64,000 bases of DNA. Source: Streptomyces cylindrosporus. Its GTDB lineage: Bacteria; Actinomycetota; Actinomycetes; Streptomycetales; Streptomycetaceae. The stretch is from positions 166,670-230,669 of the forward strand of contig NZ_JALDAY010000018.1 in the NCBI RefSeq assembly GCF_022698165.1, in the 5' to 3' direction. The notes under the pieces are model-generated. The model did no database searches. It worked only from the letters and a program-made list of their open reading frames with translations, and was not told the DNA's origin. The translations under genes and the position numbers were made by a program. Of this stretch, positions 19,385-26,531 are shown one piece after another; the stretch's first letter is position 1; each line of letters starts with the position of its first letter.

Positions 19385-20803
19385 GTGACGCAGGTCGAGA
19401 AGGAAACCCGGGCGCCCGAGGCGGCCAAGCTCTCCCTGCCGACGCTCACCACCATGGTGGTCGGCTCGATGGTGGGAGCGGGCGTCTTCTCCCTGCCGCG
19501 CCGGTTCGCCGAGGAGACGGGTGTGGCAGGCGCGCTCATCGCCTGGGCCGTCGCCGGCACCGGCATGCTGATGCTGGCCTTCGTCTTCCAGACCCTCGCG
19601 GTGCGCAGACCCGACCTCGACGCCGGTGTGTACGCCTACGCCAAGGCCGGCTTCGGCGAATACCTGGGCTTCTTCGCGGCGTTCGGCTACTGGGCCAGCG
19701 CCTGCGTCGGCAACGTGACGTACTGGGTGCTCATCATGTCGACGATCGGCGCGATCGCACCCGCGCTGGGCGACGGCGACACCGTGCTCGCGGTGGTGCT
19801 CTCCTCGGTGGGCCTGTGGCTGTTCTTCGCGCTCATCAGCCGCGGCGTCAAGGAGGCGGCGGCGATCAACCGGATCGTCACGGTCGCCAAGGTCGTACCG
19901 ATCCTGGTCTTCGTCGTCCTCGCGCTCTTCTACCTCAAACCCCATGTCTTCGCCGAGAACTTCGGCGGCGCCGACTACGCGGGCTCCCTGTTCAGCCAGG
20001 TCCGGGGCACGATGCTGGCCACCGTCTTCGTGTTCCTGGGCGTCGAGGGCGCCAGCGTCTACTCCCGGCACGCCAGACGCCGCGAGGACGTCGGACGGGC
20101 CACGATCCTCGGCTTCCTCAGCGTCTTCGCGGTCTTCGCCTCGGTGACGATCGTGTCGTACGGCCTGATGCCGATGGCCGAGATCGCCAAGCTGCGCCAG
20201 CCGTCCATGGCCGGCGTTTTGGAGCACGCGGTCGGCACCTGGAGCAAGGTCTTCGTCAGCGTCGGCCTGATCGTGTCCGTGCTCGGCGCCTACCTCGCCT
20301 GGACGCTGATGGCCGCCGAGGTGCTGTTCGTCGCCGCCAAGGACGACGACATGCCGCGCTTCCTGAAGCGCTCCACGGCCGCCGACGTACCCCTGCCCGC
20401 GCTGGTGATGACGACCCTGCTCAGCCAGATCGTCCTCGTCGTCACGATGTTCTCGGACGACGCCTTCAACTTCGCCCTGGACCTCACGAGCGCGCTGACC
20501 CTGATCCCCTTCTTCCTGGCGGCCGCCTTCGCCGTGCGCATCGCCCTGCGCGGCCGGCGCGGCGAGCTGGCCGTCGCCGTCCTCGCCACCGTCTACACCG
20601 CGTTCCTCGTCTACGCGGCCGGCCTCAAGTTCGTCCTCGTCTCCTTCATCGTCTACGCCCCCGCCACCGTCCTGTTCGTGATGGCCCGCCGGGAACAGGG
20701 CAGACGGCCGTTCTCCCCGCCTGAACTCGTGATCCTGGCCGTCTCGGTGGCCGGCGCCGTGCTGGGGATCCTCGCCCTGGCGCTGGGCTGGATCAGCCTC
20801 TGA
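19385..20803 (+). CDS. Basic amino acid antiporter/permease (ArcD-like APC family)
   Basis: A 472-residue integral membrane protein with about 12 helices. The APC first-helix signature is VGSMVGAGVFSLPRRFAEETG. It resembles arginine:ornithine antiporters, and the arginine deiminase gene starts 28 bases downstream, so arginine uptake in exchange for ornithine is the best reading. GTG at 19385 lacks a clear ribosome site; TTAAT ten bases ahead could be a -10 box, so the message may be leaderless. Confidence 0.85.
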   Translation: MTQVEKETRAPEAAKLSLPTLTTMVVGSMVGAGVFSLPRRFAEETGVAGALIAWAVAGTGMLMLAFVFQTLAVRRPDLDAGVYAYAKAGFGEYLGFFAAFGYWASACVGNVTYWVLIMSTIGAIAPALGDGDTVLAVVLSSVGLWLFFALISRGVKEAAAINRIVTVAKVVPILVFVVLALFYLKPHVFAENFGGADYAGSLFSQVRGTMLATVFVFLGVEGASVYSRHARRREDVGRATILGFLSVFAVFASVTIVSYGLMPMAEIAKLRQPSMAGVLEHAVGTWSKVFVSVGLIVSVLGAYLAWTLMAAEVLFVAAKDDDMPRFLKRSTAADVPLPALVMTTLLSQIVLVVTMFSDDAFNFALDLTSALTLIPFFLAAAFAVRIALRGRRGELAVAVLATVYTAFLVYAAGLKFVLVSFIVYAPATVLFVMARREQGRRPFSPPELVILAVSVAGAVLGILALALGWISL

Positions 20804-20830
20804 CCCCCTCGGCCTCCGGAAAGGTGCACC

Positions 20831-22087
20831 GTGACCAATCAAGACCCCCCTCCCGCGTACGGCGTCCACTCCGAGGTCGGCAGGCTGCGCAAGGTACTGG
20901 TCTGCGCGCCCGGGCTCGCCCACCGCAGGCTCACCCCGACCAACTCCGACGACCTGCTCTTCGACGACGTCATGTGGGTGGAGAACGCCCAGCGCGACCA
21001 CGCCGACTTCGTCAACAAGCTGCGCGAACGCGACGTCGAGGTGGTCGAGCTGCACGACCTGCTCGCCCGGACCCTGACCGTGCCGGGCGCCCGGGACTGG
21101 CTCCTGGACCGGAAGATCGTCGCCAACGAGGTCGGCATCGGCCTCATCGACCCCACCCGCGCCTATCTGGAGTCCCTGGAGCCCGAGCGGCTCGCCAAGT
21201 ACCTGATCGGCGGCCTCGCCACCGGGGACCTGCCCGAGGAGTACCGCACCGGATACCTCGCGCTGGCCCGCGAGTCGACCGGGGTGCGCGAGTACCTGAT
21301 GCCGCCGCTGCCCAACACCCTCTACACCCGCGACACGACCTGCTGGCTCTATGGCGGAGTCACCCTCAACCCGCTGTACTGGCCCGCCCGGCACGACGAG
21401 ACCCTCCTCATGAAGGCGATCTACAGCTTCCACCCCGACTACACCGGCTCCACCGTGTGGTGGGGGGACCCCGAACTCGACTGGGGACAGGCGACGTTCG
21501 AGGGCGGCGACATCATGCCCGTAGGGAACGGCGTCGTCCTCATGGGCATGAGCGAGCGCACCTCGCGGCAGGCCATCACCCAGGTCGCCAAGGCGCTCTT
21601 CGAGGGCGGCGCCGCCCAGCACGTCGTGGTCGCCGGCATGCCCAAGCTGCGGTCCGCGATGCACCTCGACACCGTGTTCACCTTCGCCGACCGCGACCTG
21701 GTGACGCTCTACCCGACCATCATGGACGGCGTGCACACCTTCTCCCTGCGGCCGAGCGACAAGGCGCCGGGCATCGAACTCACCGACGAGGGCTCGACCC
21801 CGTTCGTCGACGTGGTCGCCAAGGCACTCGGCCTGCCGGAGCTGCGGGTCGTGGAGACCGGCGGGGACGTGTACGCCTCCGAGCGCCAGCAGTGGGACAG
21901 CGGCAACAACGCGGTCGCCCTGGAGCCCGGGGTGGTCTTCACCTACGACCGCAACACCCAGACCAACACCCTGCTGCGCAAGGCGGGCATCGAGGTCGTC
22001 ACCATCACGGGCGCCGAACTGGGCCGGGGCCGCGGCGGCGGCCACTGCATGACCTGCCCGATCGTGCGCGACCCCGTCGAGTTCTAG
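20831..22087 (+). CDS. arcA: Arginine deiminase
   Basis: Hydrolyses arginine to citrulline and ammonia, the first step of the arginine deiminase pathway. The 418-residue length equals classic ArcA. Motifs present are VHSEVGRLRKVLVCAPG, FEGGDIMPVGNG, HLDTVFTF and the catalytic HCMTCP, with nucleophile Cys406. GTG at 20831 follows GGAAAGG at good spacing. It is co-transcribed with the upstream permease. Ornithine carbamoyltransferase and carbamate kinase genes are not adjacent. The stop codon overlaps the opposing thioesterase stop in a shared CTAG. Confidence 0.95.
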   Translation: MTNQDPPPAYGVHSEVGRLRKVLVCAPGLAHRRLTPTNSDDLLFDDVMWVENAQRDHADFVNKLRERDVEVVELHDLLARTLTVPGARDWLLDRKIVANEVGIGLIDPTRAYLESLEPERLAKYLIGGLATGDLPEEYRTGYLALARESTGVREYLMPPLPNTLYTRDTTCWLYGGVTLNPLYWPARHDETLLMKAIYSFHPDYTGSTVWWGDPELDWGQATFEGGDIMPVGNGVVLMGMSERTSRQAITQVAKALFEGGAAQHVVVAGMPKLRSAMHLDTVFTFADRDLVTLYPTIMDGVHTFSLRPSDKAPGIELTDEGSTPFVDVVAKALGLPELRVVETGGDVYASERQQWDSGNNAVALEPGVVFTYDRNTQTNTLLRKAGIEVVTITGAELGRGRGGGHCMTCPIVRDPVEF

Positions 22088-22518
22088 CCCTTCCCGGCCA
22101 CCGGCTCGATCACCGCGATGTTCCCCTGCGCGACGGCGCACAGGGTCTCCGTGCCCTCCCCGTCGACCGTGACCACGTCGCAGCGGCTCACCACCCGCGT
22201 GCGGCCCGCCCGCACCACCTCGCCGTGCGCGCGCAGCAGCCGGCCCGTGGCCGGGCGCAGGTAGTCGATGGTGAAACCGGACGTGATCAGACCCGACCCC
22301 ACGACGGTGCCCGCAGCCAGCGTCAGCGTGTTGTCCGCCGCGTACGAGAGCACCCCGCCGTGCACGAAGCCGTACTGCTGGAGCAGCTCCTCGCGGACGT
22401 CCAGTTCGAGGCTGGCCGTGCCCTCCCCGAACGCCGTGATCCGGGCGCCCAGCAGCCTGCTGAAGGGCTGCTCCGCCAGGATCTTCCGGGCGAGCTCCAG
22501 ATCCATCGTCCCGCTCAC
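22084..22518 (-). CDS. PaaI-type hotdog thioesterase
   Basis: A 144-residue single-domain hotdog protein predicted to hydrolyse acyl-CoA thioesters. The family core is visible: QQYGFVHGGVLSYAADN (the conserved Gly-Gly helix), then FTIDYLRPATGRLLRAHGEV. GTG at 22518 or ATG at 22506 could start it; a perfect palindrome begins eight bases upstream of the GTG. It is divergent from a MarR regulator that very likely controls it. Aromatic acyl-CoA detoxification is a typical role, but the substrate is not shown. Confidence 0.87.
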   Translation of the reverse strand: MSGTMDLELARKILAEQPFSRLLGARITAFGEGTASLELDVREELLQQYGFVHGGVLSYAADNTLTLAAGTVVGSGLITSGFTIDYLRPATGRLLRAHGEVVRAGRTRVVSRCDVVTVDGEGTETLCAVAQGNIAVIEPVAGKG

Positions 22519-22525
22519 GCCCTCA

Positions 22526-22549
22526 CCTCACTTCACTGGTGAAGTGAGG
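22526..22549. promoter_or_regulatory. Perfect MarR-type operator palindrome
   Basis: Arms CCTCACTTCAC and GTGAAGTGAGG are exact reverse complements around a two-base centre. It sits between the divergent thioesterase (start 22518) and MarR (start 22586) genes, so one dimer could repress both. Size and position are typical of MarR autoregulation. Confidence 0.8.
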
Positions 22550-22585
22550 GTGGCGCGGCCGGGTGTCCTCTGTCAAGATCGGCCC

Positions 22586-23011
22586 ATGTCCGAGCCCGAC
22601 CAGCGCCTCTACTTCCTGTTGCAGCGGGCGGCACACCGGCTGCGCACGACCCAGGACCGCCGCTGCCTGGCCGCCGCCGGAGTCACCACCGCGCAGCTCG
22701 GCGCGCTGTTCGCCGTCAAGGACCAGCCGAGCATCACCCAGCAGGAACTGGCCCGCACCCTCGGACTGCGGGAATCCGCGGTCACCGCGCTCGTCGCCCG
22801 GCTCACCGCCGCGCGGCTGCTCACGAAGGAACCGCACCCGCTCCAGCACCGGGCCGTGGTCCTGGAGCTGACGGACGCCGGAGCCGAGGCCCTGCGGGCC
22901 GCGCAGCCGGAGATCGACCGCTTCAACGCCGAACTGCGCGCCCTGCTCGGCGACGAGGGCTTCGTACGGACGGCGGGCGCCCTGCACCGCCTCGCCCACT
23001 GGGAGGCGTGA
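22586..23011 (+). CDS. MarR-family regulator
   Basis: A 141-residue winged-helix repressor. The DNA-binding part (about 50-95) reads SITQQELARTLGLRESAVTALVARL, with a basic wing region after KEPHP. N- and C-terminal helices would form the dimer. It probably binds the palindrome 37 bases upstream of its own ATG, controlling itself and the thioesterase. The usual wing DxR reads as HPLQHRAVV here. The ligand is unknown, perhaps an aromatic acid or acyl-CoA. Confidence 0.9.
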   Translation: MSEPDQRLYFLLQRAAHRLRTTQDRRCLAAAGVTTAQLGALFAVKDQPSITQQELARTLGLRESAVTALVARLTAARLLTKEPHPLQHRAVVLELTDAGAEALRAAQPEIDRFNAELRALLGDEGFVRTAGALHRLAHWEA

Positions 23012-23031
23012 GCTCGCTGGGAGGCGTGAAC

Positions 23032-24606
23032 TCACTCCTCGTCCGGCCCGCAGGAACTTCCCGTCGGCGGCAGCGAGCCGTACAGCAGGAAGTCGTCGAC
23101 CTTGCCGTGCACGCACTTCGAGGAGGCGTAACCGGTGTGGCCCTCGCCCTTGTTGTCGAGGACCACGGCCGAGGAGCCGAGCCGCTTCGCGGTCTCCACC
23201 GTCCAGCGGTACGGCGTCGCCGGGTCGCCGCGCGTGCCGACCAGGAGCATCTTCGCGGAGTGGACGTCCCGCACCTTGTCGCGGATGAAGTCGGTGCCCT
23301 TCGGGCGGCCGTAGCACATCAGCACCTCGGTGAGCCGGTAGCGGCCGAAGACGGGGGAGGCCTGCTCGTACTCGGCGCGCAGCCGGCCGAGGCTCCTGGT
23401 GATCCGGTCGGCGGAGGGGCGGTCGGGGTCGTCCGCGCAGTTGATCGCCATCAGCGCGGCGGGGAGGTTGTCCAGCGGGACGTCGTTCGCGTCGACCAGG
23501 CCGCCGCCGTCGGCCTTCCCCCGGCCGGCCGGTGCCATCCCGCCGGTGGCGAAGCCCATGATCCCGCGGGTGTCGCCGTCCTCGACGAGTTGGGCGAGGG
23601 CGCGCTCCAGCGAGGGCCACAAGTCCTGGCTGTACAGGGCCTGTCCGATGGCGCCCACCAGGTCCTGCCCGGTGAACTGCTGCCCGAGGTCGGTCGGTAC
23701 GGGGTCCTCGTCGAGCGAGTGGACCAGCTGGACGACCTGGTCCCGGCCGTCGCGCGCGTCCTGGCCGAACGGGCAGGCGATGTCCTTGGCGCACCAGTCG
23801 ACGAAGTCGTCCAGCGCCGTCTGCTGCCCCTCGGCACCCGCGATGCCCTGCTCGGACATCGGCTCGGTCAGGGTGTCCACCCCGTCGAGCACCAGCCGGC
23901 CCACCTTCTTGGGGAACTGGGCGGCATACACCGCGCCGAGCCGTGTCCCGTAGGAGAAACCGAGGTAGTTGAGCTTCTTGTCGCCGAGGGCCTGCCGCAT
24001 CACGTCCATGTCGCGCGAGGCGTTCACCGTGCCGATGTACGGAAGGACCGGCCCCGAATGCTTGGCGCACTGGTCGGCCGCCTGCTTCAACTGCCGCAGC
24101 ACGGCCTGCGGATCGCTCACGTCGGCGTCCTCGTCGGTCGCCGCCGAGGCCTCGTCGGAGCCGTCGCCGCAGCTGACCGGCGAGGACCGGCCGACGCCGC
24201 GCGGATCGAAGGTCACCACGTCGTAGCCGTTGGTGAGGCCCATGAAGTCCTTGCCGCCGGCGGCGAGTTCGGGCACACCGGCGCCGCCCGGACCGCCGAA
24301 GTTCAGCAGCACCGAGCCCCGCTTCTTGCCGGTGGCGCGATAACGGGCGAGCGCCAGGTCGAGCGTCCCCGTCCGCGGCCTGGCGTAGTCGAGGGGCACC
24401 GTGACCTTGCCGCACTGCAGGTCCGCGGGCATGCCGTCGCCCTTGCACCTCGACCACGTGATCTTCTGCCGGTAGAAGCGTGACAGGTCGGGTCCGGTGC
24501 CGTCCGAGGCCACCGCCGGCAGTCCCGCCGCCAGCAGCGCCAGAGCGGCGGTACCGGTCACCGCGCAGCGCCGGGCGGCGGACCGCGTTGACAGCTTGGC
24601 CAGCAT
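23032..24606 (-). CDS. Secreted alpha/beta-hydrolase peptidase (tripeptidyl aminopeptidase type)
   Basis: A 524-residue exported serine hydrolase of the S33 group that includes Streptomyces tripeptidyl aminopeptidase and SlpD/SlpE. A Sec signal ends near residue 33. The oxyanion stretch is NFGGPGGAG, the nucleophile lies in GFSYG, the acid in GTRGDPATP and the His in GEGHTGY. Several cysteines (CKGDG, CGK, ADQCAKH, SSKCVHG, SSCGPDEE) suggest disulfides. No lipobox is seen. ATG at 24606 has GGAGG five bases ahead. It probably trims N-terminal peptides from exported proteins or food peptides. Confidence 0.9.
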   Translation of the reverse strand: MLAKLSTRSAARRCAVTGTAALALLAAGLPAVASDGTGPDLSRFYRQKITWSRCKGDGMPADLQCGKVTVPLDYARPRTGTLDLALARYRATGKKRGSVLLNFGGPGGAGVPELAAGGKDFMGLTNGYDVVTFDPRGVGRSSPVSCGDGSDEASAATDEDADVSDPQAVLRQLKQAADQCAKHSGPVLPYIGTVNASRDMDVMRQALGDKKLNYLGFSYGTRLGAVYAAQFPKKVGRLVLDGVDTLTEPMSEQGIAGAEGQQTALDDFVDWCAKDIACPFGQDARDGRDQVVQLVHSLDEDPVPTDLGQQFTGQDLVGAIGQALYSQDLWPSLERALAQLVEDGDTRGIMGFATGGMAPAGRGKADGGGLVDANDVPLDNLPAALMAINCADDPDRPSADRITRSLGRLRAEYEQASPVFGRYRLTEVLMCYGRPKGTDFIRDKVRDVHSAKMLLVGTRGDPATPYRWTVETAKRLGSSAVVLDNKGEGHTGYASSKCVHGKVDDFLLYGSLPPTGSSCGPDEE

Positions 24607-24882
24607 CGATGCCTCCAGGGACGGCGTCCTCGATCACGATAGGCGGACCCCGCGGGCCCCGCCTCCGGGCGAGCGGGACCGCGAGAGGTGCCCTATCCTG
24701 TGCGCCCTTCCGGGTGAACAGTGCGGTTTTGCTGCTAGTTCGATAACCGGGCCGCTCGATGGGGTGAAAGGCCGATAAGCCATAACTCGGATGGTTCGCC
24801 CGCGTTTTAAGCGGTGCGGGCCGATGCCCGCCTCCCCGGTGCGGGCAGCCGCCCGCGACCATGTCTGGAAGGCAGGGAACCT

Positions 24883-25539
24883 ATGCGAAGGGTTACCCGG
24901 AACGGTGTGCTCGCCGTCGCCGCGGCCTCGGGCGCGATGGCCCTGACGGCGCCGGCCCAGGCCGACTCCTCGGCGGACGGCGCGACGGCCGGATCGCCCG
25001 GTCCGATCTCCGGCAACACCGTCCAGCTCCCGGTCCACGTGCCGGTGAACGTGTGCGGGAACACCGTGAACGTGGCGGGGCTCCTCGACCCCGCCGCGGG
25101 CAACAGCTGCGCCGACGAGGGCGGCCACAAGGCACCGGACGGGCCCGCGTCGCACGGCGGCGAGGCGTCCGGCAGCGAAGCACACGGCAGCGGAAAGGAT
25201 TCGCCCGGTGTGCTCTCCGGCAACGGCGTCCAGCTCCCGGTCCACCTCCCGGTGAACGTCAGCGGCAACACGGTCAGCGTCGTCGGCGCGGGCAACGCCT
25301 CGGTCGGCAACGAGTCCGTGAACACGCCCGGTGACCACCCCACCGGGCACACGCCGGAACCGTCCACCCCGCCCAGGTCCCACCCGCGACCGGGCCCGGG
25401 CGACCGGTCCGTCCCCGAACACCCGGTGGCCTCCCTGGCCCACACCGGCACCGACGAGGCGCTGCCCACCGCGGTCACCGGCGCCGCGCTGGTGCTGGGC
25501 GGATTCGCGCTCCGCCGGCGTTTCCGCGCCGCGCGCTGA
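24883..25539 (+). CDS. Long chaplin with cell-wall sorting signal
   Basis: A 218-residue surface protein that assembles into the amyloid-like hydrophobic coat of aerial hyphae. A signal peptide ending AQA is followed by two chaplin domains. The first (about 41-80; ISGNTVQLPVHVPVNVCGNT) has the usual Cys pair; the second (about 109-150; LSGNGVQLPVHLPVNVSGNT) has Ser and other residues in place of both Cys. After a Pro-rich linker comes a sortase signal LAHTG (about 185), a hydrophobic helix and a basic tail. This is the layout of long chaplins ChpA-ChpC. ATG at 24883 follows GGCAGGGAACC. Expression is expected in aerial growth under bld/whi control, but I saw no specific box. Confidence 0.93.
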   Translation: MRRVTRNGVLAVAAASGAMALTAPAQADSSADGATAGSPGPISGNTVQLPVHVPVNVCGNTVNVAGLLDPAAGNSCADEGGHKAPDGPASHGGEASGSEAHGSGKDSPGVLSGNGVQLPVHLPVNVSGNTVSVVGAGNASVGNESVNTPGDHPTGHTPEPSTPPRSHPRPGPGDRSVPEHPVASLAHTGTDEALPTAVTGAALVLGGFALRRRFRAAR

Positions 25540-25562
25540 CGGCTCGTACCGACCATCCGAAA

Positions 25563-25592
25563 GGCCCCGCCGTGCCGACGGCAGGCGGGGCC
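25563..25592 (+). terminator. GC-rich hairpin terminator after the chaplin gene
   Basis: GGCCCCGCC (25563-25571) pairs exactly with GGCGGGGCC (25584-25592). The loop itself can form TGCCG-A-CGGCA, giving a nearly continuous 14-pair stem. It lies 24 bases past the chaplin stop. Confidence 0.85.
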
Positions 25593-25795
25593 CGAGCCGT
25601 CCAGGCCCGACCGGTGGGGCCCGTCGCCCGTGAACGGACTTCGGCGTCGCCGCGGCGGAGCTCCGGCCGAGGGGTCCTGGGAAGTCGGCTGCGGTAGGGC
25701 AGTGCTGCCAATCTGCGGATCCGCCACGGGACGCGGGCAGCCACGACGGCGCCGCAGTCGACCCACGACCCCATCGCCGCCCCCGCGCGGAGCGC

Positions 25796-26524
25796 TCAGC
25801 GGGCCCTCGCGGTCAGCAGGACCATTCCGGAGTCGCCGTAGTCGGGCAGGGTCGGATCCGTGTCGATGCGGGTGACGGTCAGGTCGCGGGTCAGCGGGGC
25901 GAAGACCTCGGTGACCGTCCGCGGATCCACCGGGCAGCCCGGCCAGCGCGAGGCCGGGCCGATCCGGTAGGTCGGCATGTTCTCCATGAACGCGGCCACC
26001 AGCCACCCGCCCGGCACCACGCACCGCACGAACGCACGGCAGAAGTCGGCGAACTCCGCGAAGTCCTCGGTGGCGCCCTCGGCGACGAAGTGCATGGACG
26101 CCAACTCGTAGCCACCGGGGGCGAGTTCGCGGACGTCGGCATGCATGACACGGACGTGCGCGAGTGCCCCGGCGAGCGTGGCCGGCAGGTCGGGGTTGAG
26201 GCGTCGGCACAGGGCGTGGAACGGCAGCCAGCTGGACTCCGGCCCGCACACGAGCTGCCGTTCCAGATAGGCGACGTTGCCGGCGCCCGCGTCGACGGCG
26301 TCGATCCGGCGGCTCACCGCGGCCGCGAGGATGAGCGGATAGAGGTTGGGGCCCGCGCCGAACTCGACGGAACGGCCGACGGAGCCGGGTGCGAGGCGGC
26401 GGTAGAACGCCGAGTGGTGGGCGATGACCGCGGCGTCGGACGGGTGCAGGTCCCGGTAGTTCTCCGCCAGGTAGTCCACGATCGGCCAGCGGTCCCAGTC
26501 CACGTCGTCGTTGTGCGTCGTCAT
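25796..26524 (-). CDS. SAM methyltransferase, NNMT/PNMT/TEMT type
   Basis: A 242-residue methyltransferase of the family that methylates small amines and related acceptors in animals (NNMT, PNMT, TEMT). The N-terminal cap DWDRWPIVDYLAENYRDLHPSD is characteristic. The SAM loop is SVEFGAGPNLYPL, and an acidic residue closes the next strand (IDAVDAGAGN). Later strands include VRVMHADVREL and VPGGWLVAAFMENM. Its ATG is only seven bases from the stop of the upstream GGDEF-EAL/oxoamine synthase fusion, so the two are co-transcribed. It may methylate that enzyme's amino-ketone product; this is inference. Confidence 0.82.
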   Translation of the reverse strand: MTTHNDDVDWDRWPIVDYLAENYRDLHPSDAAVIAHHSAFYRRLAPGSVGRSVEFGAGPNLYPLILAAAVSRRIDAVDAGAGNVAYLERQLVCGPESSWLPFHALCRRLNPDLPATLAGALAHVRVMHADVRELAPGGYELASMHFVAEGATEDFAEFADFCRAFVRCVVPGGWLVAAFMENMPTYRIGPASRWPGCPVDPRTVTEVFAPLTRDLTVTRIDTDPTLPDYGDSGMVLLTARAR

Positions 26525-26531
26525 GGCAGGC

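Noticed and set aside
19298..22141. Upstream continuation of the baeRF3 frame across the arginine genes
   Set aside because: It is antisense to the ArcD-like and ArcA genes with no recognisable motif. The conserved protein begins at 19297.
22523..24862. A minus-strand 779-codon frame overlapping the secreted peptidase and MarR genes
   Set aside because: It is a shifted frame of the peptidase gene with low-complexity Arg/Gly content. The +1 frame carries the catalytic motifs.
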